Below, piece by piece: positions 1 through 11,647 of a stretch of DNA of 64,000 nt. Made by a program: the position numbers and the translations under genes. A model generated the notes under the pieces. That model saw only the letters and a list, made by a program, of their open reading frames with translations, ran no database searches and was not told where the DNA came from. This DNA is from Symbiodinium natans (taxonomy: Eukaryota; Sar; Dinophyceae; Suessiales; Symbiodiniaceae), in NCBI GenBank assembly GCA_905221605.1, contig CAJNDS010001046.1, forward strand, positions 633,103-697,102. The letters are read 5' to 3'. The first letter of the stretch is position 1. Each line of letters opens with the position of its first letter.

Positions 1-2310
1 GGAGCCCCGCCAATGGCCTGGACAGTGATAGTGGTACAGGTGATTCGCAGGATGATTAGAGCGACATGCCCGAGGGAGATTACCGATGAGATCACGCCCA
101 AGGAAGTGTACGACATTGTGGAGGCGGGAATCTATGATTCACAGGTACTGTCGGGGACTAGGACTGGCGCTGAACCGTCGTACACTGGGATAGCTCTGGG
201 AACATTGATGAGGAGCCGAATATTGAATGTTGAGGGCAACGTCGGGGGCATGAGAAAATGGGTGGAGCAATTCTACCGCGTGTGGATGAGCATGAATGGA
301 ATATTGGGGACCGTGCCGGAGTTGCGAGCTGATGGTGGCCGACTTGGCAGGCCGGGACATAAGCCCTCCTCGGTATCACCGCCGCAAAGCGCATCCAAAA
401 TGAAGCCAACGTCCAGTGATGCAGACGAAGTCGAGGTGGAGATGCGGTGGGTGATATACAACGTGATGATAGAACCAGAGACGCTCTCCCTAGGATACGA
501 GGAGCTCGAGATGCTGTGGGAGACGAAGCTGTTCGAAGTAGTTCAGAGGGCCGGGGAACATTTGATAGATCGCGTGTTGACGAGGATGGACGCTGGAACG
601 GGGGGATATCCGGACAGCATGGATATCGCAGACCTGGTGGAAGAGGTGACAAAGCAAGGTTTCGGATCCGAGTCAGGATGTACGACTCATCTGAACAACA
701 TTGAGTTTTCGAATTATGTCGTGAGAATATGGTTGGCCAAGTTCGTCCGGGCAATGCTGCTTGAGGATATGAAATTCCCAAAGGAATGGGCCAACACCAT
801 GGCATGGTGGGTAGCTCAGAATATGATGCTGATTAAACCTGAGACAGACGTCGTGGAGATGATAGGGAACGATAACGCGATGTTCGAGGAGATTGTCAGC
901 TCAATGAGAAGGATAGAGAGTATGGGCCAAGGCTATCCGGCAGATTATTACCAGTGGATAGAAGAAATCAAGGAGGACGCCCTCAAGGAGGCTCTCAAGG
1001 GCAGAAGGAGCGCAACAGGGATAAGGCCTGAACCACTGGACTCGGTGGCTGAAGCCGAAGAACACGGGACGAATGCAAAAGAGACGAAGGATGCTACCAT
1101 GCAGATAGATGAGGAGGGAGATATGGCAAAACCCGAAGACATGACAATGGATAGTAAAATGGAGGACGCAGGCGCCATGGAGACGGCAGAGCCGGATAGT
1201 GAGAACGAAAGAGGACAAGGATTCTCTGAGTTATTCGGACATGGAACCGACACGATAGCCGATAGGGAAGAGGATAGTCACATTGCACGACAGAACCCGG
1301 AGATTTATAGGCGGGTCGTGGAGGATGTGTGGAATCAGAGACACAATTTCCCTTTTCCATGGCTGGACGAAGCGAAAGCGGAGAGGGACGAGCTCGTAAA
1401 GAAGATGACGGACGCGGTTCATGAGAGTGTCACCCGAGAGAACCCGGTGGAGACCAGCAACACGAGAGGGTCGGGGATACACAGTTTCAGCGAGCCGGTC
1501 GAGTGGCTCAAGCGGATATGCTGGGGATACCACTGTCATGCATGCTTTGCTTGGTGGCTGGGATACACGGGGGTGGATAGCAATGGCGAGGCGTTTCCAT
1601 GTGAAGGAGCTGTTTGTCCCGTGTGCGAGAAGGAGCTCGGAGAAGTAGGGAAGTACAGCACTCTGGTGAAGGGAAGACCACCTTCGGTGACGTTGGCGGC
1701 TATAGTACAGAACTCCTATCTGCCTGAGAGTGACCCCAGGAGAATAGTGGCACGTTTGACGGAGAGATTGGCCGCGGAAGGAATGCCGTGGGAGGAGATA
1801 GACTTGTTCGAGCCGCACGAGTTGACGGTCGCCGCGGGGATAGTGGTCGTGGACAAGCCAGAGGCGAAACTGGACTTCATGGACGTAATTATGACAATGG
1901 GGAAGATAGCTACTGATGAAAGTGGAGTCCTTCCGGAATGGAATCTGGATAGATGCTTGGAGAGACCACATGCGCCAGAGCTCATGGAGGATAGTGTGGA
2001 ACCTGACGCGACAAGACGGTTGAGGATGGCGGCCGCGAGCTTGAGAGCGTCGCCTAATTGGCGCGAGGAGATACAGGCGATAGCGAGAGACTATAGGATT
2101 GAAGGCATGGGCTTTTGGAGGGCCGATCCTGATGTAAGAAGGCAACAGTGGAAGAGGGCCACCGAGATAGCGATAGAACGCAGAGCGAACAATCTGGGGC
2201 CAATGGAACTGGATAGAGAGAGGGCACAAAGGGTGCGGGAAGTAACGCAGCGACTGGGCCCTAGCGCTAGCGACCGACTGTTGATTAGAGGGGTGAAGAT
2301 GGAGAAAGGA
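1..2310 (+). pseudogene. giant unknown ORF, segment A (N-terminal)
   Basis: First segment of a very long intronless frame. The frame is already open at base 1; the first ATG is at 13, so the true start may lie outside the window. I do not recognise the protein. It is acidic and helical, with a low-complexity D/E/M-rich stretch around residues 350-400 and a Cys-rich cluster from Cys503 (C-x4-H-x2-C, then C-x4-C-x2-C about 20 residues later) that resembles a zinc ribbon. Frame 1 stays formally open to 2550. After about 2310 its residues turn Arg/Ser/Gly-rich and lose character, while frame 2 becomes protein-like, so a one-base shift probably lies there. The coding strand is saturated with GATAG, read as Asp-Arg/Ser or Ile-x. 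A long minus-strand ORF at 1231-2529 is a shadow: CTATC contains no stop in any frame. Confidence 0.6.
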
Positions 2311-3240
2311 TCTGATGTACAAGGTACTGAAAGAAGTAACAGTCGCAGACCTGATAGAGGGACTAGAGAGTGCTGGAGCAGGAACGGTAGCTGCCGAAAT
2401 CAAGAAGAGGGTGGAGAAGCTCCAAGGGAGGCGGTCGGAGTTCGCGAACGTCATGAATGTGAAGCTAGGAGAGATAGTCCGGAAGCAACAGCAGGAACAG
2501 CTAGAAACGAAGTACCGAGCGGAGGACATTCAGAGATGGAAACCGGATAGAAGAAGAGAAGAGATTAAGAAGCTCCCAGTGTGGGCCCGATGTACCATGC
2601 AGAAGATCACCCTGGGAGAAATCAGAGATAAGGGAACGAGCCCGTCAAGGATAGAACGAAGATTGTACGCATACCTGCAGTTGGTTGACTTCACCCTTGC
2701 TGAGGAATGCAATGAGCCGGAAGATGAAGAGACCGGTGGCGTGAAAAAGAGAGGTAGGAATTGGCAAGAGGTGATCAAGCCGGAGGAAATGAAAGAGAAG
2801 ATTATGATTCCTCATTACAAGATGAACTACCGGATAGGAAGGCGTCGGTCGACGTGGGAAGCTATAGTCGAGGCGGCAGAAGCGGGACAAAGTTGGATGA
2901 TACACTCAGCTGATGGAGCCGTGATTAGAAACACGTCGTGGATAACGTAGACACGAGAGCAAGGTGAGGGCATAGGAGCAACGGTATTCAATCCCATAGA
3001 CTACTTGACACAGACGAAGAAGGCGGCAGTCAGGGCAATGATAGAGAGGAGTATGGACGACGGGGACTACCATCCGAACCTCTACACTGAGGAAGTAGCG
3101 CGAGGGAGAACTCAGTATTTCCCAGCGCACGAGCTCGTGAACGCCCTCATGGTGGATTCGTTGAGAGTCACGTTAACGGATAGAGCGTCAAAGTTGTGTG
3201 CTTCGGCGATATTCAAGGCTGCACGCGATACAGGTGCTTT
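2311..3240 (+). pseudogene. giant unknown ORF, segment B
   Basis: Continuation of segment A in frame 2. The protein is Lys/Glu-rich and helical (for example KVLKEVTVADLIEGLESAG near 2320). An in-frame TAG at 2948-2950 is followed at once by more protein-like sequence in the same frame (PIDYLTQTKKAAVRAMIE), so the stop is a point lesion or sequencing error, not a gene end. Around 3235 the sensible reading moves to frame 0, where it continues as NQMPMVHPHMMYGLATLTKV. No domain is recognised. It belongs to the same GATAG-rich unit as its neighbours. Confidence 0.5.
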
Positions 3241-3990
3241 TAGACGGAGTTGTGCGGAGCGCCAATCAGATGCCCATGGTCCACCCACATATGATGTACG
3301 GATTAGCAACGCTCACTAAGGTGAGGGATTTCTATGCGGCCATGCGAGAGGTACGGACTTGGATCTCGACCGCTGGGGACGATAGCTGCCGAAGCATCGA
3401 TGAAGGAGCCGATGCATCCCCTGGAAAGGCCTGAAATGATGGCGACGAATGTCAGGGATGTGATGAGATCGATGGCATCCGCTCTTGTTCTCGCAGAAAT
3501 GCCGGAATTGTGGGAGGGGCTGACTCTGGAGGAGTACCGGATTAGACAGGAAAGGGCAGTAGTGGAAATGGATGAAGAGGATAGGCGAAAGGGGTGGGAT
3601 AGAATGCGAGAAAGAGCGATGATGGGGCACGAACGAAAATACAATACTGCGATCATCCGGCAGAACCCCGACGACTCCAAGGCCGTGATGCTGAACATGT
3701 CGCTGGTAGCGGCGAACCCGATCACTGCCCATCGTGCCCCTACTGCGAATATCAGATCTAATAGGATAGAACATGGCAGGGAGGTCCCGGACAACTTAAG
3801 AGCGGATAGGTTCTTGGCCGGCGACATGGAGGCGGAGCCCACACATAGACCGTTTATGATTTCGGCAGATAGAATGAGGACATCAATGGAGTCCGTGGTG
3901 ACGAAGATCATAGATGGAACGATGGTCATCACGCAGAAGGGAAAGGAGAACATGACGGAGAAGGAGAAGAATCAAACAGCTGAAATTCAG
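3241..3990 (+). pseudogene. giant unknown ORF, segment C
   Basis: Frame 0 to about 3370, then frame 1 to 3999. The frame 1 part is a Met/Glu/Arg-rich helical protein (EEYRIRQERAVVEMDEEDRR near 3531), ending in a Lys/Glu-rich tail. Near 3985 the reading shifts again to frame 2, where the next segment is open for 2.7 kb. Segments A to D therefore need four one-base shifts and one stop correction to be continuous. I see no splice-like junctions (no consistent GT/GC...AG|G) at these points, so indels explain them better than introns. No function assigned. Confidence 0.5.
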
Positions 3991-3991
3991 G

Positions 3992-6651
3992 TTGACTAAC
4001 GTTGCGGTAAGATTAGTCATGGTGGGACTGGTGGACGAAGATGAAGATGACCCGCTGTGTGAGGAGTTCGACGAAGACCATGAAAGGCGGAAATTCTACT
4101 CAGACGAAGAGTGGAAGAATGTGAAGGAGGCAGAGGTCAACTTGGGCGAGAGGGACATCCTGGTGATGAACAGGAGAGATCTTCGAGGACTACCCAGGGA
4201 AGAGGTGGTTGCCAGAATGATAGCAAAGTTGGCGGACAAAGTGTCCGAGGTTGAAAAGTGCAAATGGGTGATAGGCCGGATGGCAGAGGAGAGGATGGAG
4301 AAGGCAGGCATAACGGCCGAGGTGCGCGCGCAGGCAGCAGAAGACAAGACAAAGATAGAGGACCTCACAAGACAGCTCGAGGAAATGAAGGTTGAAACCC
4401 GGGGGGGAGAGAAGAGCAGTGTGGGAAGCGGGAGGATAGGAGACCTGAGCGCTGAGAAAGAGAACCAAAAGCTGAGAGGGGAGCTGGCCGTGGCTGTACA
4501 CGAACGTGATCGGTTGACACGACAGGTCAGGGAGTTTGAGAGGACGGCGGAGAACAACGCGAAGCTGGCCGCAGAAGTCGATGTGCTTCTAAGGGAAAGA
4601 AGAGAGGAGCTGATGAGAATCGGAGCCCTTAACGAGATGAGGGATGAATTCAGGGCACTCCGGGATAGGATGGAGAGGACGGCGCCGAGCGGAAGTGGAG
4701 CGACCAGCAGTGGAAGCACGAGCGAAGAACGCAAGGCGGCTAGTGATAGAAGAGTGAAGGAATTGGAGTCCGAGCTAGAGGAGCTAAAGAAGGATTATAA
4801 AGCCACAAAACAGGCTGGGCAGGAACAAGGACAGGAGTTTTCGGAATTGAAGAAGACGCTCCAGGAGACTGCTAAGCTCAGGGAGGACGAAGAGAAAGAG
4901 AAGGAAACCATGCAAAAGCAGGCGGAGGAGAACCTCAAGAAGTACCAGGCCAAGGAGGATGAGCTTAGGGATAGCCTGAAAGAGAGCGAGGCCGCGTTGA
5001 AGGATACACGAGAGAAATTGGAACAGGCTGAAGAGCGCCTCAGGAGTTACCGGACCATGGAAGACGAGCTCAGGGATAGTCGACGTCGTGTGGAAGAAAG
5101 CGAAGCTGCTCTGAAGGAAGCGATAAATAGAATAAAGCAACTTGAGGATCAGCTCCCGAAAACAGAGAAGGAGAAGGACGCTGGAGACAAGGGAGCAGAG
5201 AAGGATAGCCAGCATGAAGCGGACGCGAAGACTGAACCGGATTCGACAAAGGATAGTCAGGAACCGGACAAGATGGAGGATGAGAACGCAGCGGCTGATG
5301 ATAGTATGGATACCATCGACCCAAAGAACAGTGCTGGGATAACGGACTATGAGAGTGCGGTTCCCGAGAGTGCAAGAAAATTCGGAGGCCCGATAGAACA
5401 GTACTCGTTGGGAGGTCGCGCGGCGATGGTGGAGCTCGACAACCCGGTCAAGGGGGCCCGAGTGTACAGAGTGAAAGAGACCTTTGAGGTAGGCCGTGAC
5501 ACCAGCAGTACAGAAGAACGAGGATACGGAATGGCAGCGTCAAAGTGCCTGAGAGGAATTATGGACTCGGCCGGAATCAAACGAGAACAAGTGGAGAAGA
5601 TCAAGGGTGATGAGGAAGCAGAATGGAGATTCCAAGAGGACCTGATAAAAAGAGCCAAGGCAGACATGAGGGACATTGAGGACAAGCCCGGGATGAGCAG
5701 GATGAGTAGGAACTTCAGAGAGGTGCAACGAAGAAATGCGGCAGTTATGGGGGAGATCAACAAGAAGGTCATGTTGCAGACATCCAAGACCGTGAAGGGA
5801 GATCCGGCCCATGGGAGATGGGATCTGACCCTGGTCTCTACGGGCAACCGTGATGCAGACGGTAGCAAGATCATGAAGGATAGCGATGCAGAGATAGTGC
5901 TACTGCCGATAGTGGAGCAGACGGCGAAGCTGGAGGATCTGGAAAGGTATAAGATGGTACTTGATAGGGTGATCTCGCGGCTCGCAGATGAGACGAGGCT
6001 GATGATGGGGATAGAAAGGGGAAAACCAGAGGAGCTAATTACGGTGACAGGGGTATCCAATGACTCGGTGACGACTTGGACGGGTGCCACGCTAAATGAG
6101 TTGGGAATAAGGAGGGAAGTGACTGAGATAGAGAAGCCATATCCAGCGAACGTGTACATTGAGATGGCGAGACTAGTAGCGGAATTGGCAGCATGGGGAG
6201 GAGATGCGTACCCAGTACAAAGGGGCGATAGGAGGAATATGAGAAGAAACACGCAGGAGGCAATGTTGGATGGATCCGCAATCGAAAGAGGAAACGGGAT
6301 AGAGTATGCACTGTGGGCAGAACAACATGACGGAGGAGGAATAGCTTGGTCGCTGATCAGGAGAGAGGTCGATGAGAGATCCTCGTATAGACTCAGAAGA
6401 GGCGACGAATACAGGATTGCGTACTTGGCACAGTTTTACGGCGTAGAAATCACCAGCAAAGTATATAGATGTCCGAAGACCAAGGAGATTAAGGTGGGCA
6501 TTCCATTGGCGGTGAAGCCCACGAGCGGAATGAGGATGCCAAAGAACGTTGCGATGCTGACGAGTTGGGCCGGAGACAGAATAGAGGGACAGCAAGATGA
6601 ACGAGAGTCTCTATGGTTCAGGCTACACCCGGCTGATCTCCCGTGTACCGG
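3992..6651 (+). pseudogene. giant unknown ORF, segment D: coiled-coil part, cut by the retrotransposon
   Basis: Open for about 887 codons. An acidic start (DEDEDDPLCEEFDEDHE) is followed by a long heptad-type coiled coil covering roughly residues 90-400 (Glu/Lys/Leu repeats, with a Ser/Gly break near residue 235), then an acidic spacer and a more globular region to the insertion point. The frame runs into the retrotransposon and stops at 6659-6661, inside foreign sequence. At 6639-6651 lies one copy of a 13-bp direct repeat whose partner is at 16946-16958. Joining across the repeat keeps the frame and continues for 766 further codons, so the gene was intact here when the element inserted. Function unknown; a structural or polyprotein role is a guess. 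Confidence 0.6.
6639..6651 (+). repeat. target-site duplication, left copy
   Basis: TCCCGTGTACCGG, identical to 16946-16958. It flanks the 3' end of the minus-strand retrotransposon. Directly inside is a T6 run, that is a short A6 tail on the element strand, as expected for target-primed reverse transcription. Confidence 0.85.
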
Positions 6652-7299
6652 GCTTTTTTGACTTTGATTCGCAACGGGTCAGTGCATAGCAGAGACATGC
6701 AGACGCTGGTGGACCCGCGTAGCGATAATGAGCCAGCATAGGGATGCCTGGCAGCTTGTAGCTGCACTTGCATAAGCAAGCCTCAAGAGTGTGAAACCAC
6801 GAGGCTGGCATGCCGGTCCTAGGACCCAGCACATGCCTATGAGAGATTGGCCTTCCGGTCCGAAGACCCAGCAAAGGCACTACAGAAACACGACAAAGAA
6901 CAGTGCTGATGATAGAGCAACATAGATAAGCCAAATTCGCTGAACATCGTGGCCAGCTCTCCGGGATTGAAACACTACGTGCGAGAAGATGATGCAGCTG
7001 GGGAAGTCAATAAACCAGATAGTTAGGAATAGATTCGATATCCAGTGAACATGAGAGCTTTGCTGCATCGATCGAAGTGGCTGTTGGAGCTACTAGTTGG
7101 CTGCAGAAAAGGCTTGTTCCAGGACAAACAGCATGAGCGTGATACCAAACTCGATACCCAACAACAGCAGCACCCTACGAACGTGCCCTTCCGTCGATCT
7201 GATTTGACAAAAGATCACCTGTAATCGAGTGCAGCGGGCGAGTATCCACAAAACAGTGCAGGTGGAATGGTATAAGTCAGAAAGCAAAAAGAAGAAGGA
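6652..7299 (-). other. retrotransposon 3' region (untranslated)
   Basis: About 650 bases between the protease-domain stop and the A6 tail. No sustained reading frame or recognisable structure. By position it should hold the RNA signal bound by the reverse transcriptase. Confidence 0.5.
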
Positions 7300-9048
7300 T
7301 CAGTCACCCACTAGTGCAAGGAGATAAAAATTCCGCATTAGGACCTCAGCCTCGTTTGAGGAGAGTTCAGCCACGCTCACACCATCATCAGAAGTATATC
7401 TGTGAATATCACCATCGCACCCGGATTGAAACTCATGAAAGAAGGCTCGATAATGACCAGATTGCGGACTGTTGCCCAGATGGTATACCCCGGATACAAC
7501 ATGATAGGACCGCAGAGCTTTCCGATTTTCCACCAAGGTCGGTATGAGAAGACTGTCGGGGATCTTGAGACGAACATTGTTCTTCCGGATCCGGCCATGC
7601 TGAAGGGAGAAACGCATGACCTGTAGAAAAAGAATCCTTGGCGGATGTATCAGAAATTGCAGCCCTTCTGTTGTCTGATGCCATTCCTGTATCATGGCGG
7701 GAAGGCTTCGGTGTCGACCAATGTGAAGTATAATTGGCGCTGAGGTTAGATCAATCACATCCACCAGAGCGGAGGTCGGGTCGTATGAATGAATTGACCC
7801 TCCCAATCCAGGAATCGTGACATATTCCAGGAGGAACATCAAAAATTCAACCACATCCTGTTGTGTACCCGGTCTGCCCCATATGGCCAAGATTCTGGAC
7901 CATTCCTCTATATCACACAGCCTGCCATTTGTCTCTGCAACCCGCTGCTGAACTGTAAGCAGGAGTCCTCCCATCGATTCATGAAAATGCCGGCTGAGCC
8001 ACCATATACACAGAAGTAGTGCATTCTGATAGCATGTATTGCCAGTGTTTTGCAGAATTGGGAGGGCAGCTGCAGTCATCAGGCGTTGTCCGGGAGAAGC
8101 TCCATGACCCGGTTCGCCAGGGGGTTCCGCTGAAGACGATCCCGTCGGAACCGTCCCAGTACCATCTTCCACACCGAGAGGTCGCACATGTCCCGAAGAT
8201 GGCGGTGAAGGTCTTGCTCCGCTTCGCCCACGGTGCCGATCGCGAGGAACAGAGCCACCTGGTCGCCCTCCATGTTGGCCGTCAGCTTCCGGCTGGGCTG
8301 ACATCGTAGAACCGTCTCCCCCGTCAGAAGGCCTATCACACTCTGCATTTTGCGTTGCCACCGCTCCAGCTTCATGGGCTCCCGATCCTGGTTGCGGAGT
8401 TCCTGGCGACTGTCGGGATCCCATTGCAAGTAGGGCCAACACGGATCGTCGTCCTCGTCCTTGACCAGCAACTGTGCCTGCACCGCGGACCGCATCGCGT
8501 CGTCGTTCTTCATCAGGATGTCCACGCGAGATAGCAGCTCCCGAAGCACTAGGCTGACCAGGATCACCCGTTTCGGATACTTGGCTTTGCCCATCTCCTT
8601 CTCTGTGTCGAACGTCTGTGACGCCGTGTACAGGGGGGATACGAGCGACTGGAGCTCCCCTGCGGATTTGATTTGCAAAAACATCACGTAGGCTTGATTG
8701 AGTCTTTGCGCCGCCAATGCATCTTCGTGTCGAATCGATAGTCTCGCGATGGTGTGCACCAGATTGGTGAGCTGAGATTGCGATGACTGGGAGGTTCCGG
8801 CATTGGTCTTGGCCTTGCCCTTGCCCCTTCCAGGTCCCTTCTTCTGAAGCTTCGACGCTGCTTCCGTAACCAGCATTGGCGCCGTCTCCTGCGCCACCTC
8901 CTGCCATTGGTTCCATCTCCATCCCTGTTGCCGTCGATGGGGGACTCTGGTCGGATTGCTGAATCATCCTGGCTCCGAGACCCTGGAACGCTTTGGAGTA
9001 GGTGGACAGTTCGCTGCTGGTCGGGGGCTGAAATTGTAGCTCGGTCAT
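7300..9048 (-). CDS. LINE C-terminal region: linker plus USP/UCH (peptidase C19)-like domain
   Basis: The domain occupies about residues 330-582 of this frame. The Cys box NTGNTCYQNALL (Cys339, codon 8034-8032) matches the USP signature GNTCYxN. QQDVVEFLMFLLEY matches the QQD box, SGHYRAFF (His532) the His box, and SDDGVS supplies the third acidic residue, so the catalytic residues appear intact. At about 250 residues it is a minimal USP. The linker reads sensibly in another frame (8897-8079: basic GKGKAK stretch, then helices), so two compensating one-base shifts bracket it. It directly follows the RT zinc fingers and was probably part of one polyprotein. Deubiquitination of the element's own protein or of host factors is inference. 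Confidence 0.75.
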   Translation of the reverse strand: MTELQFQPPTSSELSTYSKAFQGLGARMIQQSDQSPPSTATGMEMEPMAGGGAGDGANAGYGSSVEASEEGTWKGQGQGQDQCRNLPVIAISAHQSGAHHRETIDSTRRCIGGAKTQSSLRDVFANQIRRGAPVARIPPVHGVTDVRHREGDGQSQVSETGDPGQPSASGAAISRGHPDEERRRDAVRGAGTVAGQGRGRRSVLALLAMGSRQSPGTPQPGSGAHEAGAVATQNAECDRPSDGGDGSTMSAQPEADGQHGGRPGGSVPRDRHRGRSGARPSPPSSGHVRPLGVEDGTGTVPTGSSSAEPPGEPGHGASPGQRLMTAAALPILQNTGNTCYQNALLLCIWWLSRHFHESMGGLLLTVQQRVAETNGRLCDIEEWSRILAIWGRPGTQQDVVEFLMFLLEYVTIPGLGGSIHSYDPTSALVDVIDLTSAPIILHIGRHRSLPAMIQEWHQTTEGLQFLIHPPRILFLQVMRFSLQHGRIRKNNVRLKIPDSLLIPTLVENRKALRSYHVVSGVYHLGNSPQSGHYRAFFHEFQSGCDGDIHRYTSDDGVSVAELSSNEAEVLMRNFYLLALVGD

Positions 9049-11647
9049 GAAAGATCAGGTTCGAAAAGTAGACCTGCAGTAGAGTCGGGCACTTGTGTTT
9101 AGTATGCATGCTGGCCACTCCACCGCAATATATACACGGAGCTGAAAGTACAAAAGGAACTACCAGCTTGGTGGCCCGCGTGCCGTACTTTTTCCAGAGG
9201 TCCTGATGGGATTTGACAAAGTGGGATCCAAAATCGTGCTTGTTAACCAGCCATTGCCTGCAGACCGCGCAGTGATGTTCAAGCTCCTGAAGCACGTCCT
9301 TGCGCCTGCAGAGAAAGCTCAGTCCACCTTTGCGAAATGATAGCTGAAAGTCATAATCCGACGCGACTGGAATTTTGTCTCGGACCTCAGTGGCACCGTG
9401 GTTGGGCAGGGCAGGAGGGAGGGCTACCGTTGAGCCTGTGGGAGCGGTGCATCGATTGAGTTTAATGTGGCGTCCCAAGCTACTCCAGGTGTTGAACTTG
9501 TTCAAGCAAAAACAGCATTGCGGCATGCCATCAACCCCATATCGGCGTATGTCTGCATTGATATCAGCAAAAGACCCCGTAGTGGCATCGCGCTCATGGT
9601 CAGTCGAGTGTTTTTTTGTGACGTGCTGTCGCATGGCTGCCTGAGTATTAAAGTATATGCCACATTCTGGACATGAGAAACCTTCCTGCAACGGGATGTG
9701 CACTAGAGTGGTGTCGTGTTTTCGGTGGTACGTAGCCTCCAGGGCGAGCTGTTGGAACTCCATAATCCGGTCATGCAAAATGGCCTCAATCATTGGGTCT
9801 TTCATGATATCATCTGGCTCAATCTGTCTGTACAGTTGTTGAAGATTGAGAAGTCGACTTGATGCCAGCTTATGCAAGTGCTGAAGTGGCTCTGGGAGGC
9901 CCACTCTCTGTAATAGATCCAACGATCGTTCTCCCGTAAGATGAACTGGTGAGTTGGATATGGCCCGAATCTGTTTGATCCATGCAATCGCAAACATGTC
10001 CGCTGATGTTTTGGTTAGGCCCGTACTCAGTAATCCGTACGTCATCGCTGGAAGAATAGCACAGCGCCATAGTCGTATTCGATGATGTAGCCGAAGGATC
10101 TTTCGGGCGTTGACCAGTTTTCGCAGCCGATCGTAGTTCGCCCTTCCAACCGCGATACGGTGGCGCATGGTTTGTTCTTCGAAGCTCGTGTACGACAACA
10201 CTATACCCATGTAGTGAAGCTGAGATACCAGTGGGACAAGCTCCTCTGTCATAGTGTTCTCTTCGCGGATCGGTACCTTCAGATGTTTTTCGTCCTTGAC
10301 AAGTTCAATGCAGGTGCGCTTGATCCGTTCTGAGCCTTTTCCCTGCACATGCAATATGGCCTTGGATTTGTTGGCATTGACCTGTAAGCCAAATTTACGA
10401 AGCAGCTGAAGGAGCTTACCCAGAGATTGAAGGGCATCATGAAGATCAGTCGGTGAGGTCAGCTCCCAGCATATGTGTTTGTCGTCAGCGAACATGGACA
10501 GCATTCCGGTGGGAGAGTGCAAGCCACCAATAGCCTCAAATTCCTGATAGAGGAGTCCAGTGAATACCGACCATACAATCGGCGAGAGGCAGCAGCCCTG
10601 GCGAACGCCCCGTCCTGCATTAACTAGGAGTCGGGTGCGTTTGTATGTGAGTTCGTATACCGTACCCTGGATCCATTGAGCAATGGCAGAGCATAGGCCG
10701 TCAGGAGCACCGGTTCGACGAACGGCTTCCATAACCAAGGACCATGGGCCTGTGTCAAAGGCTTGAGATAAGTCCAGGGATACCTGGAGGCCTGCTCGAA
10801 AATCTGTCGTGCTCGTCCCTTGTCTGAGATGATGCAGGTTGTAGGCTTGACCTTGTATGGTGGTACGAACTGATCGACAGTGTTGTACGGCACGCATCAA
10901 TGCACACATAACATCACGGCCTGGGAGATATGCGTATTGCGGGATCCTGCGCAAGTATCTCAAAGCATAGGGTTTGAAGTGCTGGGCCAGAATCGACGTG
11001 TACGCTTTGGAGAGTGGGTCTTGTAAGCCAATGGGACGTAGAGATGTAAGGGGGCCTACTGGCTTGCCAGGTTTCTGAAGTAGGGCCACGGAGGTCATAA
11101 GCCATGATGTAGGGTATCGAATGTCCGCCGTCTCGATGCCTTTTTGTCCGGCTAGCCACTGTCCAAGTGCTGGTGCAGCTATTTTCCAGAAAGGTGCAGG
11201 AGGAAGGTGTGGGCTGACCGCTTTGCGTGGGCGAATCGCACATACGGCCTGTTGGATTTCGTTCGCCGTTATACTGAAAGTTGACTCATCACGTGGTAGA
11301 ACCGCAGCGGTGCACAACGGGGGTGATTCCCACTGTAGTGGAGGATGCCATACTCCCTCAAAGTGCTTCCGAAGATGTTCTTCTTCGTCGAGTTCCGAAA
11401 TAATCATTCCTTCTGCATCCCGTATTTGCACTTGTTGACGTCGAGACTTGGGAGCCAGTTTGCGAACGAGTTTGTAGAGAGCCACCGTGTTGGATGCATT
11501 GGCCGCCTCTTCAGCCATCTCCAGATAAGTTTGGAAACGCTCTCTTTTCAATCTTCGACCAACCTTTTGGGATTCCTTGCGCATTTTGTGGTATTGCACA
11601 AGGTGCCTCCAGCGACGTAGTAGTCCACGGAGTGGCGAGCCCATCAT
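9049..11647 (-). CDS. LINE reverse transcriptase with C-terminal zinc fingers
   Basis: The frame opens at 11647 and formally runs to 8684; the RT part ends near 9050. A basic helical N-terminus is followed by the RT fingers (LRPIGLQDPLSKAYTSIL), motif A SLDLSQAFD (Asp292), motif B GRGVRQGCCLSP and motif C MFADD (Asp388-Asp389), all key residues present. A thumb region follows, then fingers: CPECG-x-H-x4-H, CCFCL-x-H, CAVCR-x-H-x4-H and a last CIYC-x-H-x-C. This is the catalytic core for target-primed reverse transcription. It overlaps the end of the endonuclease frame, so EN and RT are now in different frames, most simply from a one-base indel near 11645. Confidence 0.9.

Noticed and set aside
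1231-2529. Long minus-strand ORF (432 codons) opposite the giant ORF
   Set aside because: GATAG on the + strand gives CTATC on the minus strand, which never makes a stop, so minus frames stay open by composition; the protein is low-complexity Ser/Leu/His/Arg.
13-3999. Frame changes in the giant ORF explained as introns
   Set aside because: Junctions lack GT/GC...AG|G pairs at the right places, and the frame change occurs within a few bases, as with single-base indels.
4096-5375. Minus-strand Ser/Leu-rich ORFs opposite the coiled-coil segment
   Set aside because: Mirror images of Glu/Lys/Arg codons; no motif.
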